64,000 bases of DNA, taken from contig DAIMDW010000005.1 in NCBI GenBank assembly GCA_036725605.1, positions 62,001-126,000 on the forward strand, read 5' to 3'. Made by a program: the position numbers and the translations under genes. Source of the DNA: CALBTQ01 sp036725605 (GTDB taxonomy: Bacteria > Lernaellota > Lernaellaia > Lernaellales > Lernaellaceae). Shown in pieces: positions 27,016 through 35,411 of this stretch (position 1 is the first letter of the stretch; each line of letters begins with the position of its first letter). The notes below the pieces were generated by a model. It saw only the letters and a program-made list of their open reading frames with translations, ran no database searches and was not told the DNA's origin.

Positions 27016-28617
27016 TCATGCGGGCGAAGGCATCGGCAACGCCAAGGATCCGGCGGCGGCCCAAACCTTTTGTTTGATTTCCGAAAAATCAATTTCAAAA
27101 TCGAACCGGATGATCGTGTTCTTTGCCTGCGCGGCGAGCTTGAGCGCCTTGAGGTACGTTTTGTTGTTGCGGATCCATTCGTGGTTGAGCTTGCGCGCGT
27201 ACAGGTAGATCGCGCTGTTGCCCAAATAACCGTTGACCACCTGCTTCATCATGCGCAGGCGCGAATAGAACATCGTGTGGCTGCGCACCTGAGCCCATTG
27301 CAGTTGCCAGGCGGAAATCTGCGCCGGTTTGTAGCACACGTGGTGGCCGTCGTAGTGCGCCCAGTCGTGCACGGTGATGCGGCCCGCGGCGGCCATCTCC
27401 TCGTAGACCGGCGTGCCGGGCAGCAGGGTGAGGATGAGAAACTGCGCCGAATCGATGCCGCTGCGCATGGCGAAACGGGTGGTGGCGCGGAACGACTCCT
27501 TGTTATCGGTGTCGAAACCGAAAATGAACATCCCGTGCACGCCGATGCGGTGCTGCTTGAAACGGTCCACCGCGTCGATCATGCTTTGCACGCTCTGCTG
27601 TTTGGCCATGTCGGCCAGGGCCGCGGGATTGACCGTCTCGAAGCCGACGTACACGTGCGAGCATTTGCCCTGCTGCATCAGCGCGAGCAGTTCGTCGTCG
27701 TGCGTGGCGTCGGTGCGCACCTGCGCCGACCAGTGCGGGCACAGCTCTTCGTCGATCATCGCCCGGCGGATCAGCTCCTTGGCCCACGTGCGGCGCGCGG
27801 TGAAGTTGTCGTCGTAGAAAAAGATATGCGCGTTGCGCTCGCGATGCCGGCGCAGTTCGCCGATGACGTTGTCCACGCTGCGCGTGCGCACCTTGCGTCC
27901 GAACATGCCGATCACCGAGCAGAAGCGGCAGCCGAACGGGCACCCGCGCGTCGCCTGAATCGGCACGACCGGACGCAGGGAAAAACTCATCGCTTTTTGC
28001 CAGCCGACGATCAACTCGTAATCGGGGTAGGGCAGCGTATCGAGATCCTCGACCGAACTGGTCTGCTCGTTGTGGCGCACCTCGCCCGCCGCGTCGCGGT
28101 AAGACAGATTGGGCACGCGCGCTACGTCACCGTCGCCGAACAGCGCGTTCATCAATGCCGGCAGCGCCTCCTCGCCTTCGCCGCGCACGACGTAATCGCA
28201 ATGGGCCAGCGCTTCGTCGGGCAAAAAGGTGACGTGCGGACCGCCCATGACGACCGGCACGCCGAAATCGCGCAGAGCGTCGGCAATGGCATAGGCGCGC
28301 GAGGCGGTCGAGGTGATCGTCGAAATGCCCACCAGATCGGCCGTGAGTACGTCGCGATAATCGATGTCGGCGATCTCCTCGACGTACACGCGCACGTCCC
28401 ACCCCAGTTGGCGGGCGATCGTGCCCAGCAACACCGCGCCCAGGCGGGGCAGTTTGAGCTTGGAATAAACGTGCTGCCCGGGCGCCTTGGGCTCCAGCAG
28501 GACTAGCTTGTTTTTGTCGCCGGCCTGGCGGGCGCGGCGATTTTTTCCCGTTCGCGCAACAGTTTCTTTTTGCGGGCCTGCAATTCCGTTTGTCGTTCTT
28601 TGAGGAGTTTTTTCCAT
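27016..28617 (-). CDS. B12-binding-type radical SAM enzyme, start uncertain
   Basis: The protein has an N-terminal cobalamin-binding-like domain (LEPKAPGQHVYSKLKLPRLG, later GGPHVTFLPDEA) and a radical SAM core with RGCPFGCRFC. Its C-terminal tail is rich in aromatic and basic residues (MFYSRLRMMKQV). Family members methylate or rearrange unactivated carbons, often of lipids or tetrapyrroles. The nearest canonical start is the ATG at 28617, which gives 533 residues with a poorly conserved 35-40-residue leader that overlaps the MerR gene. The recognisable domain begins only at about 28506, where no ATG, GTG or TTG is available, so a CTG start at 28500 or 28497 is possible. Its 5' end overlaps the MerR regulator gene. 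Confidence 0.78.
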   Translation of the reverse strand: MEKTPQRTTNGIAGPQKETVARTGKNRRARQAGDKNKLVLLEPKAPGQHVYSKLKLPRLGAVLLGTIARQLGWDVRVYVEEIADIDYRDVLTADLVGISTITSTASRAYAIADALRDFGVPVVMGGPHVTFLPDEALAHCDYVVRGEGEEALPALMNALFGDGDVARVPNLSYRDAAGEVRHNEQTSSVEDLDTLPYPDYELIVGWQKAMSFSLRPVVPIQATRGCPFGCRFCSVIGMFGRKVRTRSVDNVIGELRRHRERNAHIFFYDDNFTARRTWAKELIRRAMIDEELCPHWSAQVRTDATHDDELLALMQQGKCSHVYVGFETVNPAALADMAKQQSVQSMIDAVDRFKQHRIGVHGMFIFGFDTDNKESFRATTRFAMRSGIDSAQFLILTLLPGTPVYEEMAAAGRITVHDWAHYDGHHVCYKPAQISAWQLQWAQVRSHTMFYSRLRMMKQVVNGYLGNSAIYLYARKLNHEWIRNNKTYLKALKLAAQAKNTIIRFDFEIDFSEIKQKVWAAAGSLALPMPSPA

Positions 28618-29237
28618 CGTTCGATTCCTTTCGCCAGTTCGTCCAATCGCTCGGATAAACTGCGCGCCTTGGCCGACATCCCTTCGAGCGTGCTCAGCGC
28701 CTGCTCGACGTCGTCCATGTGTTCGCCGGGGCCCGGAGGGTGAAAGAAACGCAGCAGGTCGGCGTACTCCTTGATTTGCTCCAGCGAGTAGCCGAACAGT
28801 TGCAGGTCGTGAATCAGCTTGCAGACCTCGACCTGGCGCGTTTCGTAGAGCCGGAAGCCGCCTTCGCTGCGCGTGCTCGGCTCGATCAGTCCGCGTTCTT
28901 CCCAATATTTGATCGTACGGGCGCTCTGACCGCTGCGCGCGGCCAACTCGCCGACCGTGAGAAAAATCTGTTTGCGCGCCGGTTTCTTTTTCTCCACCTG
29001 GGGCAGGCCGACCTTGAGCAGGATTTTCTTGATCTCCGCCGCGCCGTAGCCGATGTCGCCGAGGTTGCGGATCTGCTCGAGTCGGCGCAGGTCGTCTTCG
29101 TCGAAGAGCGCCTCGTCGTCGTTGGCGATGATCGTCGGGGCGATGATCTTCTCGGTCACCCACTGGGCGATGAGATCGGGACCGACTTTGATTTTGGCGG
29201 CCGCTTCGTCGAGCGTGAAAATTTTCCGGCTGGTCAT
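28503..29237 (-). CDS. MerR-family regulator with two HTH domains
   Basis: The 244-residue protein has two consecutive MerR-like winged helices. The first (residues 6-75, FTLDEAAAKIKVGPDLIAQW) resembles a degenerate helix-turn-helix. The second (residues 92-160) is canonical, with LTVGELAARSG, YWEERGLI and GFRLY. A Lys/Arg/Glu-rich coiled coil follows (residues 180-235). No Cys-rich metal-binding loop is present. The stop codon lies inside the reading frame of the downstream radical SAM gene, which suggests translational coupling and control of that gene. The repeat-rich segment just upstream may be its operator. Confidence 0.85.
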   Translation of the reverse strand: MTSRKIFTLDEAAAKIKVGPDLIAQWVTEKIIAPTIIANDDEALFDEDDLRRLEQIRNLGDIGYGAAEIKKILLKVGLPQVEKKKPARKQIFLTVGELAARSGQSARTIKYWEERGLIEPSTRSEGGFRLYETRQVEVCKLIHDLQLFGYSLEQIKEYADLLRFFHPPGPGEHMDDVEQALSTLEGMSAKARSLSERLDELAKGIERWKKLLKERQTELQARKKKLLREREKIAAPARPATKTS

Positions 29238-29256
29238 GGGTTACCCCAAAGTGACA

Positions 29257-29275
29257 GTATACGTATAGGTATAAG
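29257..29275. promoter_or_regulatory. GTAT/ATAC-rich palindromic cluster before the MerR gene
   Basis: The segment GTATACGTATAGGTATAAG begins 20 bases before the MerR start codon. It holds the palindromes GTATAC and ATACGTAT and a further GTAT copy, while CATACGTA follows at 29281. MerR regulators commonly bind palindromes within promoters of their own genes, so autoregulation is plausible but not shown. Confidence 0.3.
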
Positions 29276-29456
29276 CAAACCATACGTAAACGTCAAGGAT
29301 TAAAATCGCTGCTGCCGCGTTTCAAATTCACTGCTGGAGTAAGGAGCTTCCCCCGGCTGATTCACTCTTTTTCGAATACCATCATCCATTCCGACAGGGG
29401 CAATATAACCACCGATAGCGCGGGATCGCAAGTTATTTATTTGTTCCGCTCAAAAA

Positions 29457-30353
29457 TTACTTCTTCGCTTTTTTACGGCGGAAGAGCAAATACAACACCA
29501 GCAACAACGCGCCGCTAGCCACCGCCCAGGGCAGCAGGTAGACCAGCAGGTTGAGGAAGAACGCGAGGATCGTGACCATCGCGCGCACGCTGGCCTGCAA
29601 GCGCGGCCAGATGTTTTCCACCGCGTTGATCAGCGGGGCGAAGGTCGAATCGGGCGGCACGATCTTCTGCAACACTTCCTGCCGCAAGGTGATTTTCAGC
29701 GTCGAGAAGGCGATCTTGTCGTTCATGCCGTTGAGCGCTCCCTGCAGGCGCTCGATTTCCAGACGCAGGCGCGACAGTTCGCGCTCGACCTCGAGCAAGT
29801 CGCGGAACTGATAGCTTTTGCTGGCGATCAGCTCCTGCAACCGCGCGGCCATTTTCTCTTTCGTTTCGATGCGCCGCCCCAGATCGACCCACTGGTCGGT
29901 GACGTCCTGCACGGTGAATTGCTCGTTTTCCACCACGCCCAGCTTGTCCAACGCGGTGACGAAGCCGTCGAAATCGCCCGCCGGCAGGCGCAGGGTCATT
30001 TCCAGATAATGCTGCGCGCTCAAACGGTTGAAGCGCACGTCGGCCATGAATCCGCTGGCCTTTTTGACCATCTCTTCCAATTGCGAACGCGCGGCGTCGA
30101 TATCCTTGACGCGCACCTGCACCTCGCCGTTGCGGATCAGCTTACGGTTGGCGATCGCGGGCGTTTCGTTTTGGCCGCCGCTGCCGGCGCCGTCGTCGGC
30201 GACTGTCTTGGCTTCCTCGGCCTCGAATTCGGCGGCCGGGCTCATCGCGGATTGTTTGGCAACGTCCCGCGTAAATTCACCCACGTCCGCGCTTTTGCCG
30301 CAAGCCATGGCAAACACCAACAAAAACAAGATACCCCAACGCAAGGTTTTCAT
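29457..30353 (-). CDS. DUF4349-family lipoprotein
   Basis: The 298-residue protein has a lipoprotein signal (LLVFAMAC), a low-complexity linker and the DUF4349 core (LIRNGEVQVRVKD to ISL-type strands, residues about 70-230). A central coiled coil lies at about 160-215 (LLEVERELSRLRLEIERLQG), followed by a C-terminal transmembrane helix and a basic tail (LFRRKKAKK). Members are envelope proteins of unknown biochemical role. The combination of a lipidated N-terminus and a C-terminal helix suggests attachment at both ends. It is monocistronic and divergent from the protease gene. Confidence 0.8.
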   Translation of the reverse strand: MKTLRWGILFLLVFAMACGKSADVGEFTRDVAKQSAMSPAAEFEAEEAKTVADDGAGSGGQNETPAIANRKLIRNGEVQVRVKDIDAARSQLEEMVKKASGFMADVRFNRLSAQHYLEMTLRLPAGDFDGFVTALDKLGVVENEQFTVQDVTDQWVDLGRRIETKEKMAARLQELIASKSYQFRDLLEVERELSRLRLEIERLQGALNGMNDKIAFSTLKITLRQEVLQKIVPPDSTFAPLINAVENIWPRLQASVRAMVTILAFFLNLLVYLLPWAVASGALLLVLYLLFRRKKAKK

Positions 30354-30676
30354 GCTCGTCTCCCCGGTTGTTCTTCTGGTTCAGACAATCGCCGGCCGAT
30401 TTGGTTGCCTGCTGGCGGCCACCCGAAATGCATTATTGCGCGAAAGACGGCCCGCGACCAGATACAAAAACGGATACAAAGAAAGGATCGCGGTTGACCG
30501 TCAAAGCGGAAAGCGTCGTGAAATCAATTGGATGGAATAATCATACGCTCGGTTGAAAAAAACGGCGACTGCGCTATGCTACTCGATCGAGTGGGGCGGC
30601 TGAGGTGATTATTCGATTTAATCGCCAAATGAGGATTTATGCGGCGAAGGTGAATCGTCCAAGCGGAGAAAATGCC
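30354..30676. other. Divergent intergenic region between DUF4349 lipoprotein and protease genes
   Basis: About 320 bases lie between divergent starts. A rightward promoter candidate at 30553-30580 is listed separately. I see no small gene with a ribosome-binding site, no RNA structure of known type and no repeat. Confidence 0.5.
30553..30580 (+). promoter_or_regulatory. Sigma70-type promoter for the protease gene
   Basis: TTGAAA and TATGCT are separated by 16 bases, about 100 bases upstream of the protease start codon. No other candidate of similar quality was seen in this gap. Confidence 0.5.
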
Positions 30677-32062
30677 ATGAAGCGTATGACCGTCATTCTC
30701 GTATTGTTGACCTTCGGCCTGTTGCTGGCCGCGCCGGCGTTTGCGGTGGATATCGAAGCCATCCGCGCCGCCATTCGCGCCTCGGGCGCGCAGTGGACCG
30801 CCGGGGAAACCTCCATTTCGCATTTGAGCCCGGAAGAGATGGCCGAGCTGGCGAATCTGCCGCTGGAATCGCCCGACGTCGAGGGCGAGTATTACCTGGA
30901 CTATCCCGGTACGAAAAAGGCCGACGTGCCGAGCCACCTGGATTGGAGCGACACGGAAAACGGCAGCTACATCACGCCGATCAAGGATCAGCATCCGTGC
31001 GGTTCCTGCGCCACCTTCAGCACGGTGGGGCTGGTCGAATCGTGGATCAAGCTGCTCAACGACAACACGTTCATCGAGCCGGATCTGGCCGAGCAGATCG
31101 TCTGGTCGTGCGCGGGCAGCTTCATGCCGCCGGCGACCTTCTTCCACACCCTGGGCTGGCTGAAAAAGAGCGGCACGGCCGATGAGTCGTGCTATCCGTA
31201 TCAGCAGTCGCAGTGCAACGACAGCTCGCTGGGGCGCATGCCCTGCGAAGATCGTTGCGCCGACTGGGCTAACCGCGTGTTCAAGATCCGCAGCTACCGT
31301 TTCTACATGTGGCCCAAGCCCGACGCCTACATCCAGGAACTGCAGAAAGGCCCGATCGTCGCCGGCTTCATGGTCTTTGAGGATTTCCAGGCCTACACCG
31401 GCGGCATTTACGAGCACACCACCGGCAAGATGCTGGGCGGCCACGCGATTCAGATCGTCGGTTACGACCTGGACGGGCAATACTGGATCTGCAAAAACTC
31501 CTGGGGTCCGAGCTGGGGCGAGAACGGCTACTTCCGCGCGAAATTCGATAGCGGCTTTTTGGGCTTCGGCTACCAGGGCGCGTCGATCGACGTGGACTAT
31601 GATTACCTGTGCGGCAGCGATCAGGCTCCGCAGATCGCCGCGCTGGCGCTGGTCGACGATTCGCTGGCCGAGGACGGCGACCTGGAAATTTCCTTCACCT
31701 TCACCGACGCCGACGCCAACCTGGCCGGCGGTGAATTGTTCTACGCCGTCGACGGCGGCGAACCGGAACGCTTCGGCGATCCGCTGCGCAGCCTGACCGG
31801 CACGGCCTCGAAAGAGGCGGCCGACTTCCGCCTGGCCGGACCCTTTGCCGCCGGCGAGCATACGTTGACCGTCACGGTCGCCGACGTGTGCGGCGTGCTC
31901 AGCAACGAGCTGTCCGCCTCCTTCACCGTCGCGGGCGACGTGTCCGACGATGACGACGACGCCACCGACGACGATGACGACGATGCGGTCGACGACGACG
32001 TAACCGACGACGATCAGGCGTCCAACGACGATGATGACGATGATGACGGTTGCGGCAAGTAA
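30677..32062 (+). CDS. Exported papain-family (C1A) cysteine protease with Asp-rich tail
   Basis: The 461-residue protein has a Sec signal peptide (VILVLLTFGLLLAAPAFA), a short propeptide-like stretch and a C1A domain. The domain keeps the oxyanion Gln and catalytic Cys in IKDQHPCGSCATFS, the His in GGHAIQIVGYD and the Asn in CKNSWGPSWGENGYF. The usual aromatic after CGSC is Ala here. A beta-sandwich-like domain (residues about 320-425) and an Asp-rich tail of about 40 residues ending GCGK follow. I chose the ATG at 30677, with GGAGAA 6 bases before, over 30605. A terminator stands 26 bases after the stop. It probably acts outside the cytoplasm. Confidence 0.88.
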   Translation: MKRMTVILVLLTFGLLLAAPAFAVDIEAIRAAIRASGAQWTAGETSISHLSPEEMAELANLPLESPDVEGEYYLDYPGTKKADVPSHLDWSDTENGSYITPIKDQHPCGSCATFSTVGLVESWIKLLNDNTFIEPDLAEQIVWSCAGSFMPPATFFHTLGWLKKSGTADESCYPYQQSQCNDSSLGRMPCEDRCADWANRVFKIRSYRFYMWPKPDAYIQELQKGPIVAGFMVFEDFQAYTGGIYEHTTGKMLGGHAIQIVGYDLDGQYWICKNSWGPSWGENGYFRAKFDSGFLGFGYQGASIDVDYDYLCGSDQAPQIAALALVDDSLAEDGDLEISFTFTDADANLAGGELFYAVDGGEPERFGDPLRSLTGTASKEAADFRLAGPFAAGEHTLTVTVADVCGVLSNELSASFTVAGDVSDDDDDATDDDDDDAVDDDVTDDDQASNDDDDDDDGCGK

Positions 32063-32088
32063 TTAGTTCCGCTACATTGATGATCCGT

Positions 32089-32117
32089 GGGGGGCGACGC
32101 GTTTCGCCCCCTTTTTT
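32089..32117 (+). terminator. Rho-independent terminator after the protease gene
   Basis: GGGGGCGA pairs with TCGCCCCC around a 6-base loop and is followed by six T residues. It separates the protease gene from the TonB receptor gene. Confidence 0.92.
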
Positions 32118-32151
32118 ATGCAATCATTATCGAAACGAAAACGTGAGGCCG

Positions 32152-34398
32152 ATGCGGCGAATCCTCGTGCCGATGTTGCTGGTGCTGCTGTGCGCCCCGG
32201 CGCTTTGCTGGGGGCAGCAGACCGGTACGCTTGAAGGACTGGTGCGCATCAAAGGCAGTCGCGAGCCGGTCACCTTCGCTCCGGTGCGGCTGGAGAACAC
32301 GCAATTTGCCGCCGAGACCGACGCCGAGGGCCGCTTCGTTTTCGCCGACGTGCCGCCGGGCGAATACACGCTGACGATCGGCGGCGATTTCGTGCGCGAG
32401 CATCGTCAAGCGGTGGAGATCGTCGCCGGGCGGACCGCGCGGGTGACGATCTACGTGCGCGTGAACGTCGAGGAACTCGACGAGATCGTCGTCTCGGAAA
32501 AGCGCGAGCCGGAGCACGCGGCGCGCCATGAACTGAGCCGCGAGGAACTGACCGGCGTGGCCGGCGCGGGCAACGACGCCGTGCGCGTGGTGCAGAACCT
32601 GCCGGGCGTGACCAAAATGCCGCCCTTCTACGGCGGCGGGCTGGTGATTCGCGGCACCGGCGCCAACGACAGCGCGTACTTTCTGAACAACTTCGACATC
32701 CCGATTCTGTTTCACTTCGGTTCGCTGATCAGCGTGGTCAACTCCGAGTTGATCGAGTCGATCAACTACTACCCGGGCGGCTTCAGCGCGCGCTACGGCA
32801 ACGCGTTGGGCGGCATCGTGGACATCACCACGCGCCGGCCCGACCGCAAGCGCTTCGGCGGCGTGGTCGATCTGGCGACCTATTCGTCCTACGTGACGTT
32901 CGAAGGGCCGCTGGGCGAGGACATGGCCGTGGCGGGCGCGGTGCGGCGCAGCTTCGTCGATTTCTTTTTGCCGCTGGTGATCCCGGAGGAACAGCAGGCC
33001 TTCACCCTGTCGCCGCGCTTCTACGACTACACCGGCCTGTTCGAGTACACGATTAACGACAAAAACCTGCTGACCGCCACGGTCTTCGGCTCGGACGACG
33101 CCATCGGGTTGATTCAGGAGGACGGCGGCATGGAGGAAGCCTTCGTCGGCGATTCCTTCGATTACTCGAACGCGTTTCACCGCGGCGACGTGCGTTGGGA
33201 TTTCGCGCCCGATTCCGCGCTGCAAAACATGCTGGCGCTCGATTTCATCTACAACCTGACCAACATGAACCTCGGCGACGAGTTTTACGTGGAGTTGACC
33301 GGTCCGACCGTCGCGCTGCGTGAAGAATTGTCCTGGCGCCTTGCCGATTGGAACCGTCTGCGCCTGGGGCTGGACGGCGCCGCGGCGTCGATGCGCCTCA
33401 AGTCCAACATCATTCGCTCGCCGAAAGAGGGCGATACCGGCGCGGGCGATCTGCTCTCCTCCGATTCCTACGAGACCGACCTGCAGATCGACACGTACAT
33501 GGGTGACGCCTTCGCCGAGGAGATGATCGACCTGGGGCAATGGGCCACGCTCATTCCCGGCGTGCGCGTCGATTACCTCGACTACACGCAACTGGCGCAC
33601 GTCGATCCGCGCCTGACCATGCGCTTTTATCCCGCGCCGCGCACGACGATCAAAACGAACGTCGGCGTGTATCATCAGTTCCCCAGCTTCGACGAGATCC
33701 TCGAGGACTACGGCAATCCCGACCTGGAAAGCGAAGTGGCCTACAACTACGCGGGGGGCGTCGAGTACGACTTCGGGCAGGGCTATTCGCTGGATGTGCA
33801 GGGCTACTACAAGCAGTTGGACAACCTGGTGGCCTCGCCCGGCGCCGACAACGACGAGCCGTACGAAAACACGGGCGTCGGCTACGTGTACGGCGGCGAA
33901 TTGCTGGCGCGCAAGCAGTTGAGCGACCGCTTCTTCGGCTGGGTCAGCTACACCTACGCGGTGTCCAAACGCAAGGACCGGCCGGGCGAGGATTGGCGCT
34001 TGTTCGATCAGGATCAGCCGCACAACTTCATCGTCGTGGCCAGCTACAAACTCGGCGAAAACCGCGACTGGCGCATCGGCGGGCGCTGGCAGTATTCGAC
34101 CGGCCTGCCGTACACCGAGATCGTCGGACGCATCTACGACGCGGACACCGACACCTATCTGCCGCTGTACGCCGACGAGACCAACAACAAGCGACTGCCC
34201 GATTTTCATCAACTCGACGTGCGCATCGACAAGGCGTGGACCTTCAACCGCTGGACGCTCGCCGCGTACCTTGACGTGCAAAACGCCTACTTCTATCGGT
34301 ATCCGTTCGGCTATTGGTACAATCACGATTACACCGAGCGCGAAAAGGTGGTCTTCCCGACCTTCTTCCCCTCGCTCGGTTTGCAGGCGAGGTTTTAA
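32152..34398 (+). CDS. TonB-dependent outer-membrane receptor
   Basis: The 748-residue protein has a signal peptide (LVPMLLVLLCAPALCWG), an N-terminal carboxypeptidase-regulatory-like domain (residues about 25-105) and a TonB-box-like DEIVVS. The plug domain follows (VRVVQNLPGVTKM to GGIVDITTRRPD) and then a C-terminal beta-barrel ending in aromatic ARF. It imports a large or scarce substrate using TonB energy. No TonB/ExbBD genes lie in the window. I chose the ATG at 32152 because GTGAGG precedes it and the upstream ATG at 32050 would start before the terminator. A lipoprotein gene follows after 5 bases, probably its partner. Confidence 0.9.
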   Translation: MRRILVPMLLVLLCAPALCWGQQTGTLEGLVRIKGSREPVTFAPVRLENTQFAAETDAEGRFVFADVPPGEYTLTIGGDFVREHRQAVEIVAGRTARVTIYVRVNVEELDEIVVSEKREPEHAARHELSREELTGVAGAGNDAVRVVQNLPGVTKMPPFYGGGLVIRGTGANDSAYFLNNFDIPILFHFGSLISVVNSELIESINYYPGGFSARYGNALGGIVDITTRRPDRKRFGGVVDLATYSSYVTFEGPLGEDMAVAGAVRRSFVDFFLPLVIPEEQQAFTLSPRFYDYTGLFEYTINDKNLLTATVFGSDDAIGLIQEDGGMEEAFVGDSFDYSNAFHRGDVRWDFAPDSALQNMLALDFIYNLTNMNLGDEFYVELTGPTVALREELSWRLADWNRLRLGLDGAAASMRLKSNIIRSPKEGDTGAGDLLSSDSYETDLQIDTYMGDAFAEEMIDLGQWATLIPGVRVDYLDYTQLAHVDPRLTMRFYPAPRTTIKTNVGVYHQFPSFDEILEDYGNPDLESEVAYNYAGGVEYDFGQGYSLDVQGYYKQLDNLVASPGADNDEPYENTGVGYVYGGELLARKQLSDRFFGWVSYTYAVSKRKDRPGEDWRLFDQDQPHNFIVVASYKLGENRDWRIGGRWQYSTGLPYTEIVGRIYDADTDTYLPLYADETNNKRLPDFHQLDVRIDKAWTFNRWTLAAYLDVQNAYFYRYPFGYWYNHDYTEREKVVFPTFFPSLGLQARF

Positions 34399-34403
34399 CG
34401 ACG

Positions 34404-35219
34404 ATGAACCGGCGATGGTGGACGATTCTGCTCGCGTTGCTGCTGACCGTGGCGTTGCCGGCCTGCGACATCGAGTTCGATCCGCCCGCGGTGATCAAAA
34501 CGCAACGCTTTCTGGGCATTCGCGTCGAGCCGCTGGAAGCCGCGCCGGGCGACGAGGTGACCTTCACCGCGCTGGTCGTCAACAAGGACGGCTCGCTGTA
34601 TGAAGGGCCGGTCGCCTGGGCCGTCGTCGCCGGCAACCAAATGCGCGAGGAAGGCGAAACCGACGCGGGCGTCGTCGCCTACCTGCAAAGCGGGCCCGAC
34701 GATCCTTTCGTCTGGACGGTCCCCGCGTGGGAAGAACTGACCGCGCAATTCGGTCCGCTCGAGCGCGACGGCTCGTTGCTGACCGTCGCCGCCGCGGCGT
34801 TCAAGGGCGGCGATCCGCAAGGCGAACCGCTGACGGCCTTCAAATTGTTCGTCCTTGCCGATCGCGAACAGAAACGGTACGTCAATCCAAAGATCGAAAA
34901 GATGCTCGTGCTCGACGATCGCGGCGTGATCATGACGCCCGATGAAGACGGACAATACAACCTGCGCGGTGACGAGGCGACCGTCTGGATCGAGCCCGAC
35001 CTGGAACTGGACGACCTGACCTACCATTGGTTCGCCGCCGACGAGGAGTTCGATCCGGATTTCGAGCGCCACCAGAAAATCGAACGCGGCGACAAACGCA
35101 CGCTCGACGTGTATTGCGTCATGCGCCGCGTCTATCGCTTCCGCCACGGCGCCAACGCCTTCACCTATCTCACCGGCATGGACTGGCAATCCGCGCGTCT
35201 GCGCTTCGATTCGCAATGA
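34404..35219 (+). CDS. Lipoprotein encoded with the TonB receptor
   Basis: The 271-residue protein has a lipoprotein signal peptide with lipobox LPAC, then a beta-rich region beginning with FLGIRVEPLEAAPGDEVTFTALVV, which resembles an Ig-like fold. No SusD, HmuY or known siderophore-binding motif is recognised. The 5-bp spacing to the receptor gene suggests co-expression, possibly as a surface-exposed substrate-binding partner. An upstream in-frame ATG at 34314 lies inside the receptor gene and is rejected because the signal peptide starts at 34404. Confidence 0.75.
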   Translation: MNRRWWTILLALLLTVALPACDIEFDPPAVIKTQRFLGIRVEPLEAAPGDEVTFTALVVNKDGSLYEGPVAWAVVAGNQMREEGETDAGVVAYLQSGPDDPFVWTVPAWEELTAQFGPLERDGSLLTVAAAAFKGGDPQGEPLTAFKLFVLADREQKRYVNPKIEKMLVLDDRGVIMTPDEDGQYNLRGDEATVWIEPDLELDDLTYHWFAADEEFDPDFERHQKIERGDKRTLDVYCVMRRVYRFRHGANAFTYLTGMDWQSARLRFDSQ

Positions 35220-35411
35220 CGTCTGGGCGGATAATTTTTTGATTTTGCTTTGGGAAATCCCTTCGTCGGTTCGTCGGCCCGCTTCGCCATTATCTTTCTA
35301 AAGATTTGCCTGCAAACAACCGATAAACATGACCAGTGCAACAATGCTTGCTCGAACTATCGGAAAGAAAACGATTGCGGTGTAACCTAAAATAACATTC
35401 GGTTGACCAAA

